Assembly (NCBI RefSeq): GCF_049532985.1
Contig: NZ_CP186693.1
Span: forward strand, 5,332,001 to 5,396,000
DNA from: Promicromonospora sp049532985
GTDB taxonomy: Bacteria > Actinomycetota > Actinomycetes > Actinomycetales > Cellulomonadaceae
Direction: 5' to 3'
DNA length: 64,000 nucleotides
This document shows positions 8,526 through 14,781 of the stretch, in pieces. A model generated the notes under the pieces. It made no database searches, had not been told where the DNA came from, and saw only the letters and a program-made list of their open reading frames with translations. Position numbers and translations under genes: made by a program. Within the stretch, counting starts at the first letter, position 1, and each line of letters starts with the position of its first letter.

Positions 8526-10307
8526 GTGGCCCGCGTCGACCCGGCCGTCGCCGCGGCCCGGAACGCTGTCCGGGCGGTGCTGGCGGAGCTCGGCCCGGAC
8601 GAGCTCGTGCTGGTCGCATGCTCCGGCGGGGCCGACAGCCTGGCGCTCGCGGCGGTCACGGCGTACGAGGCCCGGCGGGTCGGCCGCTCCGTGCGCTCGC
8701 GGGGGTACGCCGTGCGGGCGGGCGCGGTGATCGTGGACCACGGTCTCCAGCCGGGCTCCGCGCAGATTGCCGAGCGCGCGGCCGCGCAGTGCCGCGCCCT
8801 GGGCCTGTCCCCGGTGCTGATCCGCCCCGCGGCCTGGCGGCCCGGCCCGCCGCCGGCTGGGTCTGCCCCGGCGGCCGCCGACCGGGCTGGTGTGGACGGG
8901 GCGGGTGCGGACGTGGCGAGTGTGGACGTGGCGGGTGTGGACGGGGCGGGTGCGGACGGGGCTCGTGTGGACCGGGCTGGTGTCGAACGTGGGGAAGCTC
9001 GCTCCATGGCGGCTCATGGGGCGACGGTGTCTACGTTCGGCTCGGACGGACCCGAGGGGGAGGCCCGGGAAGCTCGGTACGGCGCCATCGAGGGAGTCGC
9101 CGGGGAGGTGGGGGCGCGGATCGTGCTGCTCGGGCACACCCTCGACGACCAGGCGGAACAGGTGCTGCTGGGCCTCGCCCGGGGCGCCGGGGCCCGGTCG
9201 CTGGCCGGCATGCCCCGCGAGCGCGGCATCTTCCGCCGGCCGTTCCTCGGTCTGCGGCGGGTGCAGACCGAGGCGGTGTGCGCCGCGCACGGGCTGGACT
9301 TCTGGACGGACCCGACGAACCTGCTGCCCCCTGCTGATTTCCCGTCGGGGGCCGGTGACGCTGCTGACTTCTCGCCGGGGGGCGGTGAGGTTGCTGGTTC
9401 CTCGCCGGGAGCCGGTGACGCTGCTGATTTCCCGCCGGGGGCCGGCGACGCTGCTGACTTCCCGTCGGGGGGCGGTGAGGTTGCTGGTTCCTCGCCGGGA
9501 ACCGGTGACGCTGCTGACTTCCCGCCGGGGGCCGGCGATGCTTCGCGCCCCGATCGGTCCCTTGCTGATTCCCCACGGGCAGATCGGTCGGTTGCCTCGA
9601 GATCGGTCCATCGGGCGACCGATCTCGAGGCAATGGACCGAAGCCGCACGCAAATGCCAGCAAGGAACCGACCGGGCAGTGCGGACCGGGCGTTCGTGCC
9701 GCTGCGGTCGCAGGTGCGCGGGCGGGTGCTTCCCGTGCTGGAGGAGACCTTGGGCCCCGGTGTGGCAGAGGCGCTCGCGCGCACCGCGGACCAGCTCCGC
9801 GACGACGCCGACCTGCTGGACGCGCTGGCCGCCAACCTCCTGGAGCGGGCTGGTGTCGACGCTCCGGAACCCGCCCACGGCACCGCGGAACCTGCCCACG
9901 CTGCCCCGGAACCTGCCCTCGACACCGTGACGCCCACCTACGGCACACCCACCTACGGCACACCCACCCGCAATACCTCGGCACGCGCCCGCGACACCCC
10001 GGAACCCGCCCACACCAAGGACCTGACCCTCGACGCCACCCTGCTCCACGACGCCCACCCCGCGCTGCGCCGTCGTGCGCTGCGGCTTGCCGCGCTCGCC
10101 GTCGGCTGCCCGCCGTCGGACACCTCCGCGCGGCACGTGGACGCCCTGGACGCGCTCGTCGTGGCGTGGGCCGGTCAGGGGCCGGTCCACCTGCCGGGTG
10201 GCGCACGGGCCCGTCGCGCGTGTGGCAGGCTTTTCCTGCGCGCCGCGCCGACCGACGTACCGGACGGCAGGACCGGCGTCCGGCCCCCCAGCACAACCCA
10301 GGAGTGA
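8526..10307 (+). CDS. tilS: tRNA(Ile)-lysidine synthetase TilS with repeat insertions
   Basis: ATP-dependent enzyme that converts the wobble C of the CAU isoleucine tRNA to lysidine; normally essential. The PP-loop is CSGGADS near residue 38, and LLGHTLDDQAEQVLLGL follows. At 593 aa it is far longer than most actinobacterial TilS (about 320-350). The excess comes from in-frame low-complexity blocks: seven 5-residue AGVDG-like repeats (about residues 121-155); seven 10-residue ADFPxGxGDA-like repeats plus a palindrome-coded stretch (about 269-389), placed exactly between FWTDPTN and the conserved FVPLRSQVRGRVLP; and EPAH/TPTYG repeats (about 446-498). Start GTG 8526 has GGGAGG 7 nt upstream. 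The frame is intact throughout, so a functional but expanded enzyme is likelier than a pseudogene. hpt follows after 3 bp. Confidence 0.9.
   Translation: MARVDPAVAAARNAVRAVLAELGPDELVLVACSGGADSLALAAVTAYEARRVGRSVRSRGYAVRAGAVIVDHGLQPGSAQIAERAAAQCRALGLSPVLIRPAAWRPGPPPAGSAPAAADRAGVDGAGADVASVDVAGVDGAGADGARVDRAGVERGEARSMAAHGATVSTFGSDGPEGEAREARYGAIEGVAGEVGARIVLLGHTLDDQAEQVLLGLARGAGARSLAGMPRERGIFRRPFLGLRRVQTEAVCAAHGLDFWTDPTNLLPPADFPSGAGDAADFSPGGGEVAGSSPGAGDAADFPPGAGDAADFPSGGGEVAGSSPGTGDAADFPPGAGDASRPDRSLADSPRADRSVASRSVHRATDLEAMDRSRTQMPARNRPGSADRAFVPLRSQVRGRVLPVLEETLGPGVAEALARTADQLRDDADLLDALAANLLERAGVDAPEPAHGTAEPAHAAPEPALDTVTPTYGTPTYGTPTRNTSARARDTPEPAHTKDLTLDATLLHDAHPALRRRALRLAALAVGCPPSDTSARHVDALDALVVAWAGQGPVHLPGGARARRACGRLFLRAAPTDVPDGRTGVRPPSTTQE
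8886..8990 (+). repeat. 15-bp tandem repeat x7 inside tilS
   Basis: Seven contiguous 15-bp units of the form GCGGGTGTGGACGGG code for a 5-residue AG(V/A)DG-like repeat. In frame, between the PP-loop subdomain and the LLGHTLDDQ helix. Confidence 0.85.
9333..9542 (+). repeat. 30-bp tandem repeat x7 inside tilS
   Basis: Seven contiguous 30-bp units (starts 9333, 9363, 9393, 9423, 9453, 9483, 9513) that begin GCTG and code for ADFPSGAGDA-like decapeptides. Units 1-3 and 4-6 match best in order, so a 90-bp three-unit block was duplicated. It breaks the conserved DPTN...R-rich active-site loop. Confidence 0.9.
9551..9674. repeat. Large imperfect inverted repeat inside tilS
   Basis: The two 58-nt arms (9551-9608, 9617-9674) pair at 39 of 58 positions, including a perfect 17-bp core (9592-9608 / 9617-9633) around an 8-nt loop. 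The octamer GATCGGTC or its complement recurs in the arms. It directly follows the 30-bp repeats, in frame. Confidence 0.8.
9863..10015 (+). repeat. Degenerate 21-bp and 15-bp repeats near the tilS 3' part
   Basis: Three EPAH-type heptapeptide repeats (21 bp) are followed by tandem 15-bp ACPTYG-coding units and another EPAH copy. Less regular than the upstream arrays. Confidence 0.65.
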
Positions 10308-10310
10308 CCC

Positions 10311-10865
10311 GTGGACCAGTCCGACGTCGGCACCGACCTCGCAGAGGTGCTGCTCACCGAGGAGCAGCTCACCAAGAAGCTGGACGAGATGGCAGCCCAG
10401 ATCGACGCGGACTACGCGGGCAAGGACCTGCTCCTGGTCGGTGTCCTCAAGGGTGCGGTCATGGTCATGGCCGACCTGTCCCGGCGCCTGCACCACCCGG
10501 TCCAGATGGACTGGATGGCGGTGTCGTCGTACGGGTCGGGCACCAAGTCGTCGGGCGTGGTCCGCATCCTCAAGGACCTCGACGCCGACCTGACGGGCCG
10601 TAACGTGCTCATCGTCGAGGACATCATCGACTCGGGGCTCACACTGTCCTGGCTCGTGTCGAACCTGCGCTCGCGCGGTCCGGAGTCGGTCGAGATCGCC
10701 TCGATGCTGCGCAAGCCCGACGCCGCGCAGGCCGACGTCGAGGTCAAGTACCTCGGGTACGACATCCCCAACGAGTTCGTCGTGGGGTACGGCCTCGACT
10801 ACGCCGAGAACTATCGGAACCTGCCGTTCGTTGCCACCCTGGCACCGCACGTCTACGGGGGCTGA
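10311..10865 (+). CDS. hpt: Hypoxanthine phosphoribosyltransferase
   Basis: Purine salvage enzyme (184 aa) making IMP/GMP from hypoxanthine/guanine and PRPP. The PRPP-binding loop VLIVEDIIDSGLTLSWL and the VGVLKGAVMVMADL block are typical, as is the FVVGYGLDYAENYRNLPF C-terminus. GTG start with AGGAG overlapping the end of tilS, 3 bp after its stop, so translationally linked to it. The tilS-hpt-ftsH order is widely conserved. Confidence 0.96.
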   Translation: MDQSDVGTDLAEVLLTEEQLTKKLDEMAAQIDADYAGKDLLLVGVLKGAVMVMADLSRRLHHPVQMDWMAVSSYGSGTKSSGVVRILKDLDADLTGRNVLIVEDIIDSGLTLSWLVSNLRSRGPESVEIASMLRKPDAAQADVEVKYLGYDIPNEFVVGYGLDYAENYRNLPFVATLAPHVYGG

Positions 10866-10932
10866 GATACCAGCACCTGACGACCCCGCGAGTGCCCGTC
10901 CCGGGCGGTTCGTCACGTCTGGGCGAGGTGTG

Positions 10933-10956
10933 GCCCAGGCATCACATGCTCTGGGC
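10933..10956 (+). terminator. Possible hairpin between hpt and ftsH
   Basis: GCCCAG/CTGGGC arms enclose an inner GCAT/ATGC pairing with a CAC loop and one bulged base. No T tract; modest strength. Confidence 0.35.
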
Positions 10957-11017
10957 GAACACTCGGGGCTCCTCCCAGGGAGACCATGTAGTTTCGACGG
11001 AAACATACTGCGCGAGC

Positions 11018-11051
11018 GGAGGGAAACGGGGCCTGGTCCCCGTCGCCGATG
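11018..11051 (+). promoter_or_regulatory. ftsH ribosome site with intervening hairpin
   Basis: The purine-rich GGAGGG at 11018-11023 is 25 nt from the ATG at 11049, too far for normal initiation. Between them lies a 6-bp hairpin, ACGGGG (11026-11031) with CCCCGT (11038-11043). Folded, it leaves about 7 nt of linear spacing, an optimal distance. Confidence 0.45.
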
Positions 11052-13085
11052 AACATCAAGAAGCTTCTGAGTGGGCCGGTCATCTGGATCCTGGTCGCCC
11101 TGGTCGTGGTGACCCTGGCCATCTCGGCACTGAATCAGCCCAGCGTCTCCCGCATCGAGACGTCGCAGGGCATCGAGCTGCTCGAGGGCGGCACGGTCAA
11201 GCACGCGCTCATGGTCGACGGCGAGCAGCGGGTCGAGCTCGAGCTCACCAAGGCGTACAAGTCGACCGAGGGTGAGGGCGAGGACGCCGAGGAGGTCGAC
11301 CACGGCAAGACGGTCGAGTTCTTCTACACGCAGCCCCAGGGCGACCGCCTCGAGGACGCGATCGTGAAGGCCGACCCGGCCGACGGGTTCAACTCGGAGG
11401 TGCCGCAGCCCAGCTTCTGGTCCTCCATGCTGTCGGTGCTGATCCCGTTCCTCCTGATCGGCGTCGTGTTCTGGTTCCTGCTCTCGAGGGCCCAGGGCGG
11501 CGGCAACCGGGTCATGGGCTTCGGCAAGTCCAAGGCCAAGCTCGCCAGCAAGGACACCCCGCAGGTGACGTTCGCCGACGTCGCCGGCGTGGACGAGGCC
11601 GTGGAGGAGCTGCAGGAGATCAAGGAGTTCCTGCAGGAGCCGGCGAAGTTCCAGGCCGTCGGCGCCAAGATCCCCAAGGGCGTGCTGCTGTACGGTCCGC
11701 CCGGTACCGGTAAGACGCTGATCGCGCGCGCCGTCGCGGGCGAGGCCGGCGTGCCGTTCTACTCGATCTCCGGCTCGGACTTCGTCGAGATGTTCGTCGG
11801 CGTGGGCGCCAGCCGTGTGCGTGACCTGTTCGAGCAGGCCAAGCAGAACTCCCCGGCGATCATCTTCGTGGACGAGATCGACGCCGTCGGCCGCCACCGC
11901 GGTGCCGGCATGGGCGGCGGGCACGACGAGCGCGAGCAGACCCTGAACCAGATGCTCGTCGAGATGGACGGCTTCGACGTCAAGACGAACGTCATCCTCA
12001 TCGCAGCGACCAACCGTCCCGACATCCTCGACCCGGCGCTGCTGCGGCCGGGCCGCTTCGACCGCCAGGTCGCCGTGGAGGCCCCGGACCTTAAGGGCCG
12101 CGAGGCCATCCTCCACGTGCACGCGCAGGGCAAGCCGATGGTCCCGGAGGTGGACCTCGCGGCCGTCGCCCGGCGCACCCCGGGCTTCACGGGTGCCGAC
12201 CTGGCGAACGTGCTCAACGAGGCCGCGCTGCTCACCGCCCGCAGCGGCGCGCAGCTCATCGACGACCGCGCGCTGGACGAGGCGATCGACCGCGTCGTGG
12301 CCGGGCCGCAGAAGCGCACCCGCGTCATGAACGTCAAGGAGCAGAAGATCACCGCGTACCACGAGGGCGGCCACGCCCTGGTGGCGGCCGCGATGCGCTA
12401 CACGGACCCCGTGACCAAGGTGACGATCCTGCCGCGCGGCCGGGCCCTGGGCTACACCATGGTCATGCCGCTCGAGGACAAGTACTCGACCACGCGCAAC
12501 GAGCTGCTCGACCAGCTCGCCTATGCGATGGGCGGCCGGGTGGCCGAGGAGATCGTGTTCCACGACCCCACCACGGGCGCGTCGAACGACATCGAGAAGG
12601 CCTCCGCCATCGCCCGCAAGATGGTCACCGAGTACGGCATGAGCGAGAAGATCGGCGCCATCAAGCTCGGCACGAGCGGCGGTGAGCCGTTCCTCGGCCG
12701 CGACTACGGCCACGAGCGGGACTACTCCGAGTCGGTGGCCGGCACCATCGACGAGGAGGTGCGCAAGTTCGTCGAGGCCGCGCACGACGAGGCGTGGGAG
12801 GTGCTGACCCAGCACCGCGACGTGCTCGACGACCTGGTGCTGCGGCTGCTCGACAAGGAGACGCTGAACCAGAAGGAGCTGGAGGAGGTCTTCCGGCCCG
12901 TCCAGAAGCGCCCCGCGCGCGACGTCTGGCTGTCCAGCGAGCAGCGCACCGTGCACACGCGTGGTCCGGTGCTGACGCCCAAGGAGCTGGCCGCCCAGAA
13001 CGGCCACTCCGTGGTGCCGCAGGACGAGGCGGTGCTGGACGTGGCGCCCCCGACGGACGCGGCGCCCACGGACTCGCCGAACTGA
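11049..13085 (+). CDS. ftsH: ATP-dependent zinc metalloprotease FtsH
   Basis: Membrane-anchored AAA+ protease (678 aa) that degrades misfolded membrane proteins and short-lived regulators. TM1 is at residues ~9-28, an acidic extracytoplasmic segment follows, TM2 is at ~118-137. AAA motifs: Walker A GPPGTGKT (~216), Walker B IIFVDEIDAVG, the GVGASRVRDLF pore region and the SRH block RPGRFDRQV. The zinc site HEGGH is near residue 438 (M41). C-terminal ~60 residues are a variable Pro/Ala tail. No ordinary ribosome site precedes the ATG (see the bridged hairpin entry). folE follows after 26 bp. Confidence 0.97.
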   Translation: MNIKKLLSGPVIWILVALVVVTLAISALNQPSVSRIETSQGIELLEGGTVKHALMVDGEQRVELELTKAYKSTEGEGEDAEEVDHGKTVEFFYTQPQGDRLEDAIVKADPADGFNSEVPQPSFWSSMLSVLIPFLLIGVVFWFLLSRAQGGGNRVMGFGKSKAKLASKDTPQVTFADVAGVDEAVEELQEIKEFLQEPAKFQAVGAKIPKGVLLYGPPGTGKTLIARAVAGEAGVPFYSISGSDFVEMFVGVGASRVRDLFEQAKQNSPAIIFVDEIDAVGRHRGAGMGGGHDEREQTLNQMLVEMDGFDVKTNVILIAATNRPDILDPALLRPGRFDRQVAVEAPDLKGREAILHVHAQGKPMVPEVDLAAVARRTPGFTGADLANVLNEAALLTARSGAQLIDDRALDEAIDRVVAGPQKRTRVMNVKEQKITAYHEGGHALVAAAMRYTDPVTKVTILPRGRALGYTMVMPLEDKYSTTRNELLDQLAYAMGGRVAEEIVFHDPTTGASNDIEKASAIARKMVTEYGMSEKIGAIKLGTSGGEPFLGRDYGHERDYSESVAGTIDEEVRKFVEAAHDEAWEVLTQHRDVLDDLVLRLLDKETLNQKELEEVFRPVQKRPARDVWLSSEQRTVHTRGPVLTPKELAAQNGHSVVPQDEAVLDVAPPTDAAPTDSPN

Positions 13086-13111
13086 GCACGAACGACGACC
13101 GGAGCAGCACC

Positions 13112-13735
13112 ATGACCGACAGGTCAGTCACCCCCGTGACGGCGCCCGTGCGGCGTCCGGCGGACATCCCGCCGTACGACGCCGCACGGGCCGAGGCGGC
13201 CGTGCGGGAGTTCCTCCTCGCGGTCGGCGAGGACCCGGACCGCGAGGGCCTGCGCGAGACGCCGGCCCGCGTGGCCCGGGCGTACCAGGAGATCTTCGCC
13301 GGCTTGCGCCAGGAGGCCGGCGACGTGCTGACTACCACCTTCGACCTCGGGCACGAGGAGATGGTGCTGGTCAAGAACATCGAGGTGTACTCCACCTGCG
13401 AGCACCACCTGGTGCCGTTCCACGGCGTCGCGCACGTGGGCTACATCCCCAACGTCGACGGGCGCATCACGGGCCTGAGCAAGCTGGCCCGGCTCGTCGA
13501 GGTCTACGCGCGCCGCCCGCAGGTGCAGGAGCGCATGACCACCCAGATCGCGGACTCCCTCGTGGAGATCCTCGAACCGCGCGGCGTGCTCGTCGTGGTC
13601 GAGTGCGAGCACCTGTGCATGTCCATGCGGGGCGTCCGCAAGCCCGGCTCGCGGACCATCACGTCCGCGGTGCGCGGCGTCATGCGCGACGCCGCCACCC
13701 GCGCCGAGGCGATGAGCCTCATCGCGGGGAAGTGA
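13112..13735 (+). CDS. folE: GTP cyclohydrolase I
   Basis: First step of folate synthesis: GTP to dihydroneopterin triphosphate. Zinc/active-site motifs CEHHLVPFHG and ECEHLCMSMRGVRKPGS are intact and the length (207 aa) is normal. Start ATG 13112 has GGAG 8 nt upstream; the frame is open further upstream inside ftsH but lacks homology there. Overlaps folP by 4 nt (GTGA), so folE-folP-folB/K is a translationally coupled folate operon. Confidence 0.96.
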   Translation: MTDRSVTPVTAPVRRPADIPPYDAARAEAAVREFLLAVGEDPDREGLRETPARVARAYQEIFAGLRQEAGDVLTTTFDLGHEEMVLVKNIEVYSTCEHHLVPFHGVAHVGYIPNVDGRITGLSKLARLVEVYARRPQVQERMTTQIADSLVEILEPRGVLVVVECEHLCMSMRGVRKPGSRTITSAVRGVMRDAATRAEAMSLIAGK

Positions 13736-14781
13736 CGGTGGCCCCCACCACCGGCCATCGGGCCCGGGACGCCCGGGTGCTCGGCCTGCCGGAGCTGTCC
13801 GGGGTGGGGCGCACGCTGGTGATGGGCGTGGTCAACGTGACCCCCGACTCCTTCTCCGACGGCGGGGAGTGGTTCGAGCCGTCGGCCGCCGTCGCGCACG
13901 GGCTGGAGCTGCTCGGCGAGGGTGCGGACGTGCTGGACGTGGGCGGGGAGTCCACGCGCCCGGGCTCCGCGAGGGTCCCGCAGGACCAGGAGCTGGCCCG
14001 GGTGCTGCCCGTGATCGAGCGGCTCGCGGCGCAGGGCGCGATCGTCAGCGTGGACACCACGCGTGCGGCCGTGGCCGAGCGGGCCGTGGCCGCGGGCGCG
14101 CGCATCGTGAACGACGTCTCGGGGGGCCTCGCGGACCCCGCGATGGGCCGGGCGGTCGCCGAGACCGGCGCGGCGTACGTGGCGATGCACTGGCGCGGGC
14201 ACGCGGACGTCATGGACGACCACCAGGAGTACGACGACGTGGTGGCCGACGTCCGGGACGAGCTCGCGGCCCGGCTGGCCGCGCTGCACGACGACGGGGT
14301 GCGCCCCGAGCAGGTGATCCTCGACCCGGGTCTCGGCTTCGCCAAGGCCGGGGCGCTGAACTGGCCCCTCCTGGCCCATCTCGACGCGCTGCACGAGCTC
14401 GGCCGGCCGGTGCTCGTGGGCGCGTCCCGCAAGAGGTTCCTGGGCCACCTGCTGGCGGACTCCGCGGGGCACCCCGCCCCGCCGCGCGCCCGGGACGACG
14501 CGACCGCCGCGATCTCGGCGCTGTCGGCCGCGGCGGGCGCCTGGTGCGTGCGCGTGCACACCGTCCGGGCGAGCGCCGACGCCGTCCGGGTCGCCGCCGC
14601 GTGGACCGCCGCGGGGCAGGAGCCCCGGGTAGGGTCACCGGGTACTTCTCCCCGATCGGCACCGGAGGCATTGACTTCCACCGTGGCCTTGACCACAGAA
14701 TCGTGGACGGCCGGGGAACAGGACATGCCGACCTGGCAGGATTCCGGTGCACGCAATGACGATGGAGGGGGACCACGGTGA
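13732..14781 (+). CDS. folP: Dihydropteroate synthase with C-terminal extension
   Basis: TIM-barrel enzyme condensing hydroxymethyldihydropterin diphosphate with p-aminobenzoate; target of sulfonamides. MGVVNVTPDSFSDGG, DVGGESTRPGS, IVNDVSGG, LDPGLGFAK and GASRKRFLG are all present. It is 349 aa, about 50-60 longer than usual: after residue ~298 a Ser/Thr-rich tail of no recognisable family runs to the stop. GTG start at 13732 overlaps the folE stop as GTGA, the same arrangement as at the folP-folB/K junction; a GTG at 13738 is an alternative. Confidence 0.93.
   Translation: MTVAPTTGHRARDARVLGLPELSGVGRTLVMGVVNVTPDSFSDGGEWFEPSAAVAHGLELLGEGADVLDVGGESTRPGSARVPQDQELARVLPVIERLAAQGAIVSVDTTRAAVAERAVAAGARIVNDVSGGLADPAMGRAVAETGAAYVAMHWRGHADVMDDHQEYDDVVADVRDELAARLAALHDDGVRPEQVILDPGLGFAKAGALNWPLLAHLDALHELGRPVLVGASRKRFLGHLLADSAGHPAPPRARDDATAAISALSAAAGAWCVRVHTVRASADAVRVAAAWTAAGQEPRVGSPGTSPRSAPEALTSTVALTTESWTAGEQDMPTWQDSGARNDDGGGPR
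14671..14701 (+). promoter_or_regulatory. Possible internal promoter for folB/K
   Basis: TTGACT (14671-14676) and CAGAAT (14696-14701) are spaced 19 bp, in a locally AT-richer stretch inside the non-conserved folP tail, about 75 bp before the folB/K start. Spacing is slightly long; speculative. Confidence 0.3.

Noticed and set aside
9001..9100. Start of a second gene within tilS at the ATG near 9006
   Set aside because: It is in frame with tilS and lies before the conserved LLGHTLDDQ helix; the PP-loop upstream is required, so it is not a separate gene.
8526..10307. tilS as pseudogene
   Set aside because: Despite the repeats and the palindrome the frame is continuous, all catalytic blocks are present, and hpt is translationally linked downstream.
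8235..13007. 1590-codon open frame antisense to tilS-hpt-ftsH
   Set aside because: It mirrors the codon bias of the genes on the other strand, has no recognisable domain, and would conflict with well-supported genes.
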